Shown: positions 8,352 through 17,101 of the stretch, one piece after another
Numbering within the stretch: the first letter of the stretch is position 1
Layout of the letters: every line of letters starts with the position of its first letter
Assembly: GCA_031963445.1 (NCBI GenBank)
Contig: JASSUH010000001.1
Span: forward strand, 434,001-498,000
Direction of reading: 5' to 3'
Origin: JASSUD01 sp031963445
GTDB taxonomy: Bacteria > Pseudomonadota > Gammaproteobacteria > Burkholderiales > Burkholderiaceae
Length of the DNA: 64,000 bases
Translations under genes and position numbers: made by a program
Notes under the pieces: generated by a model
Database searches by the model: none
Told to the model about the DNA's origin: nothing
The model's input: the letters and a program-made list of their open reading frames with translations, nothing else

Positions 8352-9362
8352 ATGGCTTTGCTTTCTTCTCTTCCGATTTTATTCGCCCGTTTACGCGGCG
8401 GTGCTGTGCGTGGTTTTTCTCAAGCTCTCTGGTCGCGCTTGCGTAGCTCCGCTTCCTTTAAATTCCTGGGTGTCAGCGCATTGGCAGTGGTGCTCGCGTT
8501 CAGTTTAACCGCGCAAGACGTGCAGGCAAAACGGATGGGAGGCGGACGTAGCATAGGACGCCAGTCACACTCGTTTCAGCAGCCACACAGAGCTTCTACA
8601 CCTCCTAACCAGAATGCCGCATCTCGTAACCAAAACCCTGCGGCTGCGCAGCCACAGCGTAATCGCTGGTTAGGTCCTCTCGCTGGCTTAGCTGCTGGGC
8701 TTGGTATTGCGGCGTTAATGTCGCATTTAGGTTTAGGTGGAGCCCTAGGTGGCATGTTGTCGAGCCTGCTGGTTATCGGTTTAATTGGATTGGCTGCTTT
8801 CTGGATCATCCGTTTAATCAGTTCCCGCCGCAGCAAGACAGAGGTGAGAAATGAGCCAGCCTTTAAACCTGCTTTTAGCACGAGCCAAACAGCCGAGCCT
8901 TTCACACGAACGGCCGCTCCAGCTAACGCAGCAGAATCAGCCCCATCAAATACAATAGACATACCAGCACGTCTACCGCAGCCACTAACCGAGGCAGCAG
9001 ATTTTGATAGCGAGGCTTTCTTACGCGCGGCAAAAGTTCTTTTCATCCGTTTACAAACGGCTTGGGATGCGGGTAATTTAGACGATATTCGCAAATTCAC
9101 AACCGCTGAAATGTTCGCTGAAGTCAAACTCGACCTCACCGAGCGTGGCACAACACCAAGCCACACCAGCGTTGACCAACTCAATGCTGAACTACTGAGT
9201 ATTGAAAATCAAAGCGCCGATCCTTTAGCGAGCGTCCGCTTCTCAGGCTTGATTCGAGAAACACAAGAACAAACCACCGCTGAACCGTTCACCGAAGTAT
9301 GGAATTTTACGAAGGAAATGAATGCGGAATGGAAGTTAACTGGCATTCAGCAGGTGGATTAA
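8352..9362 (+). CDS. Tim44-like domain membrane protein
   Basis: 336 residues. A signal-like hydrophobic segment at about 35-60 (LGVSALAVVLAFSLTAQDVQAKR), a low-complexity Gln/Asn/Ala-rich linker (HSFQQPHRASTPPNQN), two hydrophobic Gly/Leu-rich membrane segments (about 105-155), then a Tim44-like C-terminal domain (DSEAFLRAAKVLFIRLQTAWDAGNLDDIRKFTT) that resembles the mitochondrial import motor subunit. Bacterial members are envelope proteins of unknown function. SD AAGAGG lies 9 bases before the ATG. Position after ubiE is the Burkholderia order. Confidence 0.85.
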   Translation: MALLSSLPILFARLRGGAVRGFSQALWSRLRSSASFKFLGVSALAVVLAFSLTAQDVQAKRMGGGRSIGRQSHSFQQPHRASTPPNQNAASRNQNPAAAQPQRNRWLGPLAGLAAGLGIAALMSHLGLGGALGGMLSSLLVIGLIGLAAFWIIRLISSRRSKTEVRNEPAFKPAFSTSQTAEPFTRTAAPANAAESAPSNTIDIPARLPQPLTEAADFDSEAFLRAAKVLFIRLQTAWDAGNLDDIRKFTTAEMFAEVKLDLTERGTTPSHTSVDQLNAELLSIENQSADPLASVRFSGLIRETQEQTTAEPFTEVWNFTKEMNAEWKLTGIQQVD

Positions 9363-9460
9363 CTTCGGCTTCTATAAAGTTCAGTGCCTTCAGGCAAAAG
9401 ACGCGCCGCAGTGGTCTCCAATTTAAAAACTGCTGCGGCTATCACACATTCTAGAAATGC

Positions 9461-9540
9461 TTGTAGCTTGCTTTAAGCAGAAGACTCTGAGAGGGGTTTG
9501 GTAGGCATGTTGGGGTTCCTTCGTCACCCCAACCTACGAT
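9461..9540. repeat. Partial R1 core
   Basis: Contains AAGCAGAAGACTCTGAGAGG, GGTAGGCATGTTGGGGTTCC and TTCGTCACCCCAACCTACGA, i.e. one arm of R1 without recognisable outer ends. It is followed at about 9571 by GTTATGCAGAGATTCCTTAA, the right end of an R3 repeat. Confidence 0.5.
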
Positions 9541-9585
9541 TCTCATCCTTCTGCTACGAGAGTTATGCAGAGATTCCTTAAATGC

Positions 9586-10077
9586 CTATTTGCCACCATA
9601 TTTTTTAGATTGAGGGCTATGAAGGTAGCCTCCTGTTTGGCCTATCATATTTCCTAGATAACCTTCCCACGGATTAAATACTTTTGCCCCTGTACGCACA
9701 AAATCAACTACATTCCGGGTCACTATTACCATTGCGTAAGTAATCCCCGTTGCAGCAATAAGCGCATCCCGCTCTGAACACGGGTCTGGCACATGCAGTT
9801 TTGCGCACTGCTGAGCAACAACAGTATCTATACTGAGAATACGTCCGGAGAAAGCTGGCAATAGGTGATTGTTTAGCCAACTGCGAAGCACAGCACCTTG
9901 TGAAGGGTCTCGGCGTTCCATTAGCAAAATCCCCGTCTCCAACTCCAATACCGTAATAGCGGATAAAAATAAGTCTGCTGCGGAAACCGTACTAACCCAT
10001 GCCTGAACGTTTTTGTTTAACTTGTCGGTCGTCACCTTGCGTAGCTCGGAAACGACATTTGTATCGAGTATATACAT
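9586..10077 (-). CDS. PIN-domain toxin (VapC/FitB type)
   Basis: Probable ribonuclease toxin of a type II toxin-antitoxin pair, 163 residues. The PIN fold is recognisable: YILDTNVVSEL (first Asp), ITVLELETGIL (Glu), CSERDALIAATG (Asp) and VTRNVVDFVRTGAKVFNPW (last Asp plus the FNPW tail typical of FitB-like toxins). Family members cut tRNA or rRNA when freed from the antitoxin. Its ATG overlaps the antitoxin stop by one base (TGATG), so translation is coupled. The C-terminus is about 20 residues longer than usual, with repeat-like sequence beyond. Confidence 0.85.
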   Translation of the reverse strand: MYILDTNVVSELRKVTTDKLNKNVQAWVSTVSAADLFLSAITVLELETGILLMERRDPSQGAVLRSWLNNHLLPAFSGRILSIDTVVAQQCAKLHVPDPCSERDALIAATGITYAMVIVTRNVVDFVRTGAKVFNPWEGYLGNMIGQTGGYLHSPQSKKYGGK

Positions 10078-10331
10078 CAGGAAAAGTCCGCTGGTCGATA
10101 TAGATTACCTTTTAAAGGAGCTGGCTCGAAATCAATTTCCGCAGCGCTAGGCATAGCTAGCAATTCAATGATGCTTGTTTGCTCGCCCGTAAGCTGTCTA
10201 TATTCCTCAATACTCAATAATACGTACGCTGGACGACCTCGATCCGTGATAAACACTCGACCTTTTTTAGCGGCTTTCTTTGCTTCACTAAGCTTTTGAT
10301 TAAAAGCTCGACTGGAAAACGTAGTAGTCAT
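10077..10331 (-). CDS. Phd/YefM-family antitoxin
   Basis: Partner of the PIN toxin; binds and silences it and should repress the operon promoter. The start chosen (MTTTFSSRAFNQKLSEAKK) has AAGGAG 8 bases upstream, whereas the longer frame reaching 10349 has none. KGRVFITDRGRPAYVLLSIEEYRQL is the classic Phd/YefM DNA-binding half and EIDFEPAPLKGNLYRPADF the flexible toxin-binding tail. Upstream (10345-10385) is AT-rich with repeated TACTACATA/TATGTATG motifs that could be the promoter and operator. Confidence 0.85.
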   Translation of the reverse strand: MTTTFSSRAFNQKLSEAKKAAKKGRVFITDRGRPAYVLLSIEEYRQLTGEQTSIIELLAMPSAAEIDFEPAPLKGNLYRPADFS

Positions 10332-10451
10332 GCTATGCTCCTTAGTCAATTCAATATGTATGTACGTTACTACATATTGGAATATTTTACCAATAGCCTG
10401 ATAGCAGATTAGATTGAATAGAACTTGTAGATTGATTTTTGATTTCCATTC

Positions 10452-11054
10452 TTACTTCACCGCCTTAAGCATATAGTCAACTGCCGCTTTAACTTCTTCA
10501 TCTGACGCATTGGAGCCTCCTTTGGGAGGCATAGCGCCTTTGCCTTTCAGTGCAAGTTGATAGATTTCGCTCTTTGGACTTTTCAAACGAGGCGCCCAGT
10601 CTGCTTTACTGCCAAATTTCGGCGCGCCTGCTAAGCCTGTGGCATGGCAAGTCTGGCAAATTTGCGTATAGAGCACTTTGCCTGGCTGCGCTGTGTCAGC
10701 GTGACCGGTACTCTTTTGAGCTGCAGAGGCAGCTGACGGAATCGCTGCAATGGCAGCAGCAATCGCAGCTTCATTGGCGCCTTCGGCGGATGGGGAGGAT
10801 GCTGATTTACCTGTCACTTCAGCCACAGCTGAAGCGGGTAGTTCCTGAATTGCTACCTGCGCGACGGGTGCAATGCGTTGCGTGACAGAGGAAGCGGACA
10901 TAGCCTCCGTTCCGGCACTTGGCAAGCTGATGTTATGCACATAGCTAATTATTAAACCAATTACAGTAATCGGAATCAGAAAACCAGCAATCACTGCAAT
11001 AATTAGCCGCTTTGGACTGTTAAATAGCGTTTCTTGTTCAGCGTCTTGGCTCAT
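10452..11054 (-). CDS. Membrane-anchored c-type cytochrome (cytochrome c5-like)
   Basis: 200 residues. One membrane segment near the N-terminus (LIIAVIAGFLIPITVIGLIISYV), a long Ala/Ser-rich periplasmic linker, then a monohaem domain with the haem motif CQTCH and the distal methionine in KGKGAMPPKGGS. It ends VDYMLKAVK, as in cytochrome c5/CycM proteins of Burkholderia. It should carry electrons in the periplasm, tethered to the inner membrane; dsbA in this window would assist its maturation. Confidence 0.88.
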   Translation of the reverse strand: MSQDAEQETLFNSPKRLIIAVIAGFLIPITVIGLIISYVHNISLPSAGTEAMSASSVTQRIAPVAQVAIQELPASAVAEVTGKSASSPSAEGANEAAIAAAIAAIPSAASAAQKSTGHADTAQPGKVLYTQICQTCHATGLAGAPKFGSKADWAPRLKSPKSEIYQLALKGKGAMPPKGGSNASDEEVKAAVDYMLKAVK

Positions 11055-11178
11055 CTTTATTGATTGAAATAACTAAAAGTACACTCGATGCACAGCTCAT
11101 GCCTAGAATCTCATTCAACTCGAATAATGGACTTTAGGCGCTGAAATAGGTATGCTTCAGCCCTGCATTTAAGCTCAA

Positions 11179-11254
11179 GCGCCTGTAGCTCAGTGGATAG
11201 AGTGTTGGCCTCCGAAGCCAAAGGTCGCAGGTTCGACCCCTGCCAGGCGCGCCA
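11179..11254 (+). tRNA. tRNA-Arg (anticodon CCG)
   Basis: 76-nt cloverleaf with 7-bp acceptor GCGCCTG/CAGGCGC, anticodon stem TTGGC/GCCAA around loop CTCCGAA (anticodon CCG, reads CGG), T-loop GTTCGAC, and an encoded CCA end. Confidence 0.93.
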
Positions 11255-11276
11255 TTCCCGTTAAATTCATCTCAAA

Positions 11277-11831
11277 TTACAGCTTTTCTTCGCTGTTATC
11301 CTGATCCATCGCCAAGTATTTAGGCTGAAACAAGCACATTCTGATGGCATCTCGATAAGCGCCGTTGATAAAAAATTCTTGCAGTAAATTCCCTTCAAAA
11401 ACAAAGCCGCATTTTTTATAAATGTGGATAGCTTTGTGATTTTCTTTATCGACGATTAAATAGAGCTTATATAAATTTAATACGCGGAATGCGTAATCAA
11501 TCGCGAGAAAAGTCGCTTTTTCAGCGTAGCCGCGCCCTTGGTGGCTTGGTTCGATAATGATTTGAAACTCGGCGCGCCGGTGAATGTAGTCAATTTCAAC
11601 TAGCTCGACTAAGCCGACCATGTCGCCCGCGCGGCTTTCAACAATAAAGCGCCGCTCGCCTTGATCTTGGATATGTTTATCGTATAGCAGAACCAGTTCG
11701 ACATAAGCCTCATAAGGCTCTTCAAACCAGTAAGGCATAATGCGTTGGTTGTTATTCAACGTATGCACGAAATGCAGATCATTTCTTTCTAATGCGCGTA
11801 ATCGAATCTCAGTAAAAGAATGCATGCTCAT
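11277..11831 (-). CDS. speG: Spermidine N1-acetyltransferase
   Basis: GNAT enzyme that acetylates spermidine/spermine to keep polyamines non-toxic. The protein follows E. coli SpeG almost along its whole length: RLRALERNDLHFVH, YWFEEPYEAYVEL, GLVELVEIDYIHRRAEFQI, the acetyl-CoA loop QGRGYA, and LNLYKLYLIVDKENHKAIHIY. 184 residues, normal. It is convergent with the upstream tRNA-Arg. Confidence 0.92.
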   Translation of the reverse strand: MSMHSFTEIRLRALERNDLHFVHTLNNNQRIMPYWFEEPYEAYVELVLLYDKHIQDQGERRFIVESRAGDMVGLVELVEIDYIHRRAEFQIIIEPSHQGRGYAEKATFLAIDYAFRVLNLYKLYLIVDKENHKAIHIYKKCGFVFEGNLLQEFFINGAYRDAIRMCLFQPKYLAMDQDNSEEKL

Positions 11832-12078
11832 ACCTATAGAAATTTATTTATTACTGCGTCGCGCGTTACTTATTCATTACTTCCCTACTGCACACGATAA
11901 TTCGCTGGACATGATTATGAGTGAGCGATAAAGAAACTGTCCACTCATTCGCCCAAGGGCTAAAGCATATCGGTGTAATATGTGAGGGTTTTGCGCTTCA
12001 CTCAAACGGTCTTCTGCATTGAAACAGATAAGTGAGCGGACTTCAAACTGTAACTGTAACTCTTACTCAACGCCTCGC

Positions 12079-12996
12079 ATGGTGGCCTCTTCTTTATCTC
12101 CTACCGAGCACGCTCAGCGCCGCCTCGACCCGATACAGCTTGCTCATCAGCTTAGTGAAGACGCGCGTCAATTTACGCTGGAAATTGTTAACGAGACCGG
12201 CTCCACTAATACAGATCTAATCACGCGCTGGCGTACTCAGCAGAAAGAGTTTAACCAACCACTAGTGCGGCTAGCTTATTTGCAAACACAAGGACGCGGC
12301 AGGCTTGGACGCAGTTGGCTTGGGTCAAGTGGCGACGCGCTGCTTTTTTCCATCGCTTATTTGATTCCTCGTCCCATTCATGAATTAGCCGGTTTGAGTC
12401 TTGCCATTGGCGCAACGCTGTTGGGAGGGCTGCGTACACTGCCACTGGCTGAGCCACAGCGACTAGCGTTGAAATGGCCGAATGATGTGTTGCTTGATGG
12501 CGCTAAACTCGCCGGCATCCTAATTGAAACGGCTTGGCATACCCCGACTTCTAGCGCCGCGGTAATCGGCATTGGCCTTAACCTTTATGGTGAAGATGCG
12601 CTTTCTCTACGTTTAAATGAGTTAACTTCCTCCTCATCTCATATCAATCAGCCAGCCGCACTCGCACGACTATTGCCAACTGTCTCGATGACAGATACTT
12701 TTGTCGCCTTGCTCAATGCGCTCGCGCCGATGCTAAAAAGTTTTAGCACAGCGGGGTTTGCCCCTTTCCAAAAGGCCTGGAGTGCCGATCATGTTTATAC
12801 AGGCCAACCTGTCACCCTGCTAGAGAAAGGCGGCTTAACCAGCACACATGGTATCGCGCTTGGCGTAGATTCATTGGGTCGATTACTGCTAGAGAACGAG
12901 AACGGTATTCAATCTATTGCTAGCGGAGACCTCTCACTACGCCTCAATCCAACAACAAGCTCTGCGTGCAAGCCAGGTTCGAAGGGAAGCGAATGA
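12079..12996 (+). CDS. birA: Biotin--[acetyl-CoA carboxylase] ligase
   Basis: Attaches biotin to AccB. Catalytic motifs: ETGSTNTDL, QGRGRLGRSW (biotinyl-AMP loop), KWPNDVLLDGAKLAGILIE. The N-terminal helix-turn-helix of E. coli BirA is absent, so this is a ligase only and not a repressor. I choose ATG 12079 (MVASSLSPTEHAQ); the frame extends to a TTG at 12019 but the added residues look non-coding. The stop overlaps coaX by four bases (ATGA). It completes the biotin theme with the bio operon at 56.6-59.8 kb. Confidence 0.92.
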   Translation: MVASSLSPTEHAQRRLDPIQLAHQLSEDARQFTLEIVNETGSTNTDLITRWRTQQKEFNQPLVRLAYLQTQGRGRLGRSWLGSSGDALLFSIAYLIPRPIHELAGLSLAIGATLLGGLRTLPLAEPQRLALKWPNDVLLDGAKLAGILIETAWHTPTSSAAVIGIGLNLYGEDALSLRLNELTSSSSHINQPAALARLLPTVSMTDTFVALLNALAPMLKSFSTAGFAPFQKAWSADHVYTGQPVTLLEKGGLTSTHGIALGVDSLGRLLLENENGIQSIASGDLSLRLNPTTSSACKPGSKGSE

Positions 12997-13844
12997 AATC
13001 TAGCAGCCCATCGGCCACCGGCGCTGATTCTACTTTTTTGCTTATCGACGCTGGCAATAGTTGTGTTAAATGGGCCGTGGTTGACGCAAGCGGCGTACGC
13101 ACCAGACTTGGAAGCTTTGCGCATGCGCACTCGCTGCCTCACACTTCGCTACCTGCTCTACCTATACCTCTCGTTCCTCATTGGTCAGCATTACCTGAGC
13201 CTCATAGCATCTGGATTTCAAATGTAGCTGGCGCTGCTGTTGCACAACGCCTAGATACCTTAATTAGCCAGCATTGGCCCCATGCTCCGCGGCATATCAT
13301 TAGTGCACAGCCATACCAATGCGGCGTTACCAACCTTTACCACCAACCCAACCAACTCGGCAGCGACCGCTGGGCTGGCTTAATTGGCGCACACGCTGCG
13401 TACCCTAACGAAGCGCTACTCATTGCCACGCTCGGCACCGCCACCACGCTAGAAAGCTTAGATGCAAACGGCACTTTCACAGGCGGCTTAATCGCTGCTA
13501 GCGCCAACTTGATGATGCAAGCGCTTGGGCAATATACTGCACAGCTACCTACTCTTAGCCCCGCTGCCGCCTCTGCTTCGCCGCATAACAACAACCTTTC
13601 AACGCGTTTTTCTCGAGAGACAAAAGCTGCTGTTAGCGAAGGCTGCTGGCTCGCACAAGTGGCCCTTATTGAGCGTGCTTGGCGCGACCTAGCGCAACAA
13701 CTTAACGCCACCCCACGCTGTGTCTTAAGCGGCGGTAATGCCCCTGACATCGCCCAGCGCCTGACCATTCCTTACACTTCCCACGAACACCTCGTACTCT
13801 CCGGCTTAGCGTTAATCGCACGTGACGCTACTTGCTGCGTTTAG
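12993..13844 (+). CDS. coaX: Type III pantothenate kinase
   Basis: First step of coenzyme A synthesis from pantothenate. 283 residues from the overlapping ATG. ASKHA-fold motifs: LLIDAGNSCVKWAVVD (phosphate 1), NQLGSDRWAGLIGAH (pantothenate site), LLIATLGTATTLESLDANG (phosphate 2) and CVLSGGNAPDIAQ. The 4-base overlap with birA means coupled translation, a widespread arrangement in Burkholderia. Confidence 0.93.
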   Translation: MKSSSPSATGADSTFLLIDAGNSCVKWAVVDASGVRTRLGSFAHAHSLPHTSLPALPIPLVPHWSALPEPHSIWISNVAGAAVAQRLDTLISQHWPHAPRHIISAQPYQCGVTNLYHQPNQLGSDRWAGLIGAHAAYPNEALLIATLGTATTLESLDANGTFTGGLIAASANLMMQALGQYTAQLPTLSPAAASASPHNNNLSTRFSRETKAAVSEGCWLAQVALIERAWRDLAQQLNATPRCVLSGGNAPDIAQRLTIPYTSHEHLVLSGLALIARDATCCV

Positions 13845-14043
13845 CCATAGTAGTTCCAGCGTACAAGTAACAGACCGTTTTTTGTCGTAGATAACTTCGC
13901 CTATTCATTCACCATTTCGGACTTTCAGCAAAATTTAATTCGATTGGTACAACACTATGGAAAGTTTTACTTAAAAGATGCCACTAAAGCAGCGCTTATT
14001 AGCTGGCTAGAGGAAGCAATCTAGGCTTTTATAGGGGGAGACC
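13845..14043 (+). other. Intergenic gap with a 45-codon stop-free tail lacking a start
   Basis: A frame running from about 13861 to the TAG at about 14022 reads ...FSDFQQNLIRLVQHYGKF YLKDATKAALISWLEEAI without any ATG/GTG start. It looks like the end of a lost protein but I cannot identify it. AGGGGGAG just before 14044 is the ribosome site of the next gene. Confidence 0.3.
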
Positions 14044-15516
14044 ATGGGTTGGGCTAAGAAAATTTGGAGTGTGGCTCAGAGGAGCACGAATGCAAATGAT
14101 GCAAGGCAAAAGCCAACGTACCAAAGCCCTTCTCTACAAAAGAGAACTATTTTTTTATCAAGAACTCTTGAAGATCTTACTTCTTCATCACAAACATCCC
14201 GACAGCCTTCACCGTCTCAAAACATTCCATGTAATACGTTCTTAAATCAGCTTTCTACCCCGTCGTTAGCTCCTTCCCCTCCAGTTTCTCCTAATCCCTC
14301 TCGCACTTCTTTGGATTCGCTAGCCTTAAATAAAACTGAAGGCTCATTAGCAAGCGATTCAATAAATAGTACAGCTGGAGAAAAAAAATTCTACAAATCA
14401 ATTTCCACTATAAGAAAAAAAATCTTCGGCGAGACAATAAAAAAGCCATCAAAGCAGTCAGAAGAATTTAGGCAAAAGATAGTTGAGCAGTACCAGCAGC
14501 TAGAAGATGCTTTAAAAGCTATAGAGAAGCCCTGGAAACAGTCAAAGGAATCTCTGAAGGAAATAAAGAAATTTTGGGAACAACTAGGCAAATCGCTACA
14601 AATAGAAGAAGAGTTTTTGGGGGGCTTAAATAACCATGCACAAATAATAAATAATCTTGGGACGCAGCTAAAGACCTCGACTCAGACCACAGAGGCACTC
14701 CTAAAAGAAGCGCTAAAAGCACTAAACAATTTTATACAAAGGTACGAAGATCTTGATAAAGCCATAAAAAATTCTTTACAAAATCATAGTGGTCATAAAA
14801 TAACAAAGAATGAAATTCGCCGCAAAGAAAATCAAGCCAAAGAAGCACTAAAATATTTAAATATAAAAATAAATGAAGTCACACAATCCATAGAAAATCT
14901 TAAAGAAAAGCCAAGCTATATTTTAAATTCAATAAATAATATCAGAAAAAAGATAATTAAAATTATAAAAAATACAAAATACACTCAAATAAACCAGGAG
15001 CAGGTCAATGAAATTATTGGAGGAATAGGGAAAATCATATGCCGTGAAAATGGAAGCATCGAAAATATCAAAGCCATTAAGTCTATTCTAGAAAATAGTC
15101 CAAAAGGCGATTTCGTGTTAACCGCTCAAATACTAGACGATAAAAATATATATTTTCGATGGAAAAAAAATAAGAGATACATCTCACAAAACTCTACTGG
15201 CAAACGTGAGGACGAAATTTTGCAGGCAAAAATAGAAGTAGAGGAGTTATCAAAAAAATTAGATATAGGTACACAGATATCTCCATTGGGTTGCCATTCA
15301 ATTTCCGGAGAAAACGCAGAAGATATACTTACCAAAATAGAAAAAGAGATTGAAAAATATAAGGTAAAAGAAGATCTTGAAAAATGTAAAGCCGTACAGA
15401 ATTCAACTAATCATGCTGAAGATTCGTCTCCTCTAGAATTAACAAAAAAACCAGAAGACAAAGACTGGATTAATGATGATGACTGGCTATGGATTTCAAA
15501 AATCTACAGACAATAG
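14044..15516 (+). CDS. AT-rich coiled-coil orphan protein, effector-like
   Basis: 490 residues, not recognised. Residues 1-115 are Ser/Pro/Thr-rich and disordered-looking (SPSLAPSPPVSPNPSRTSLDS). Residues 120-330 are Lys/Glu-rich helical repeats with SAE-IEKPWKQSKESLKEIKKFW-type heptads, i.e. coiled coil. The tail (330-490) mixes charged helices and ends in Trp-rich DDDWLWISKIYRQ. The codon use is visibly A/T-biased (AAA, ATA, AAT) unlike coaX before it. AGGGGGAG precedes the ATG. No signal peptide or membrane segment. The architecture suits a secreted host-interaction protein, but this is inference. Confidence 0.75.
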   Translation: MGWAKKIWSVAQRSTNANDARQKPTYQSPSLQKRTIFLSRTLEDLTSSSQTSRQPSPSQNIPCNTFLNQLSTPSLAPSPPVSPNPSRTSLDSLALNKTEGSLASDSINSTAGEKKFYKSISTIRKKIFGETIKKPSKQSEEFRQKIVEQYQQLEDALKAIEKPWKQSKESLKEIKKFWEQLGKSLQIEEEFLGGLNNHAQIINNLGTQLKTSTQTTEALLKEALKALNNFIQRYEDLDKAIKNSLQNHSGHKITKNEIRRKENQAKEALKYLNIKINEVTQSIENLKEKPSYILNSINNIRKKIIKIIKNTKYTQINQEQVNEIIGGIGKIICRENGSIENIKAIKSILENSPKGDFVLTAQILDDKNIYFRWKKNKRYISQNSTGKREDEILQAKIEVEELSKKLDIGTQISPLGCHSISGENAEDILTKIEKEIEKYKVKEDLEKCKAVQNSTNHAEDSSPLELTKKPEDKDWINDDDWLWISKIYRQ

Positions 15517-15905
15517 AATAATATATTTCCAATTAACAAAAAAAGTAAATATATCTTAAACTAAACAAAGAAAAATTATGACATACAAACCAGATTATCT
15601 AGAATATTACGGGTAAAAATTCTACATTAATTACTATACTATTCTTAGTACAAACTATTCAAACAACAATATTTATCGCATCACTTTCTCATTTCAATTT
15701 ATTTAGCAAGAGAAAAAATTTATTGCCTTGCCATCTATTCCTTTCGTGCGCTCGTACGCTACTTCGGTGATTTTTAAAGAATTTAATTCGCGCCGTGTAA
15801 AACTGATAAAGGTTTCAATTAAAGGTTAGGTTACTCAGCCTAAAGCAATTGCGCGCTTTAGCTGAGCAAAATTTATTCAGCTTATTAATTAAAAGGAATA
15901 ATGTG
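15517..15905. other. AT-rich intergenic region
   Basis: 389 bases with no gene. It includes an inverted repeat around 15836-15866 (AGCCTAAAGC...GCGCTTTAGCT) that could form a hairpin in the leader of the next gene. No MITE ends seen. Confidence 0.4.
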
Positions 15906-16622
15906 ATGCAGTGGCCCTCTTCCATTACTCTCTCTTCATGGCCTGCATTGATAAGACGTGCTGTTACAGGCAGCGCCGGAAATTCATCCATACCCTCCAA
16001 TAAACACTTAGCCCCTCCCCCTTTAATAGGCCAGAAAGATGCTGATTTGGCTATAGCGTACGCAGATTCGTTGCTAGAAGTTATCGAATCGTATAAGAGC
16101 CTAGGGACTACACAAGAAGCATATCCTGCCCCAAACACGGAAGAAAATTTTATACAGAATATGTCGCTTACAGAATTAACTCAGCTCATTTCCTCTATAG
16201 ACCTTCATTTGTTAGCATTCCAACCCCCGTCAACCCCTCCTCCAATACCTCCTCGATCAACTTCACTAGAAAACTTTTATTTGCAAGACCCTTCCACAAG
16301 CCTTTCGGGATCAGCTACAAAAGATATGGCTTGTTCGACCAGCCGGCAAACAAAAGCTACGGAAGCGCTTAATTTCTTCAATAGCAGTAGCAGCAGCCTA
16401 ACTACGCAGAAAGCTGAACCTACCCAGCTGTCAAAAAATTCAGATGAAGAAGATCATAGAGGTAAGCTTACGAACCCAGCACATCAGGAGGCATGGGATA
16501 AGCTTCATGGAGTATTTAGGCAGGAAGAGATAAGTTTTAAAGATTTGGTGGGTATAGGCCCTACCGCAGTAAGCTCATGTTCACGCTGTAAGCGATTAGC
16601 TCTGCCGAACTTTACGCAATAG
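15906..16622 (+). CDS. Orphan Ser/Pro-rich protein, effector-like
   Basis: 238 residues, not recognised. MQWPSSITLSSWPALIRRAV opens it; residues 40-85 form a helical region (KDADLAIAYADSLLEVIESY), followed by a proline-rich stretch (QPPSTPPPIPPRSTSLENF) like SH3/WW ligands of eukaryotic-style proteins, poly-Ser (NSSSSSLT), and a short C-terminal Cys pair (SSCSRCKR). ATG 15906 is preferred: AAAAGGA lies 9 bases upstream. An out-of-frame ATG at 15901 is followed immediately by TGA (ATGTGATG). The 3' end overlaps the convergent rfaE2 by 27 bases, suggesting insertion or tail replacement. Confidence 0.6.
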   Translation: MQWPSSITLSSWPALIRRAVTGSAGNSSIPSNKHLAPPPLIGQKDADLAIAYADSLLEVIESYKSLGTTQEAYPAPNTEENFIQNMSLTELTQLISSIDLHLLAFQPPSTPPPIPPRSTSLENFYLQDPSTSLSGSATKDMACSTSRQTKATEALNFFNSSSSSLTTQKAEPTQLSKNSDEEDHRGKLTNPAHQEAWDKLHGVFRQEEISFKDLVGIGPTAVSSCSRCKRLALPNFTQ

Positions 16623-17075
16623 TGCAGTAGTTGAGCGTTGGTACTCGAATGGAATGGTTAACGCGTGCCCGGACCAGCTGCGTACTAGCGCAGCTTCTGG
16701 CAAAGCGTCCATGTTGTAATCACCACCTTTGACGAGAATGTCGGGGTGAAGTTCGCGGATTAAATTGAGTGGAGTGGATTCATTAAAGTAGACAACCCAG
16801 TCAACGCTTTCTAGCGCAGCGAGGAGGGCAGCTCGATCAGCTTCGGGGTTAATTGGGCGATCACTGCCTTTGCCGAGTTGCCGCACTGACGCATCAGTAT
16901 TGAGGCCAACGATCAAGCAGCCGCCCAATGCACGAGCAGCGTCTAAGTAAGTGGCATGGCCACGATGCAAAATATCAAATACACCGTTGGTAAAAACGAC
17001 TGGCCCTGATAAAGAGGCGCGTTGTGCCGCCAAAGTAGCGCGGTCGATAATTTTACGTTCAAAAGCAGCGGACAT
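16596..17075 (-). CDS. rfaE2: D-glycero-beta-D-manno-heptose 1-phosphate adenylyltransferase
   Basis: Makes ADP-heptose for the lipopolysaccharide inner core. 159 residues, a stand-alone nucleotidyltransferase domain (the kinase half is a separate gene in Burkholderia). FTNGVFDILHRGHATYLDAA contains the HxGH active site; LIVGLNTDASVRQLGKG, RPINPEADRAALLAAL and ILVKGGDYNMDALPEA are typical. The window thus encodes LPS core synthesis capacity. Confidence 0.93.
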   Translation of the reverse strand: MSAAFERKIIDRATLAAQRASLSGPVVFTNGVFDILHRGHATYLDAARALGGCLIVGLNTDASVRQLGKGSDRPINPEADRAALLAALESVDWVVYFNESTPLNLIRELHPDILVKGGDYNMDALPEAALVRSWSGHALTIPFEYQRSTTALLRKVRQS

Positions 17076-17101
17076 TTAATGAGCAAGAAAGGACAGCGTT
17101 A

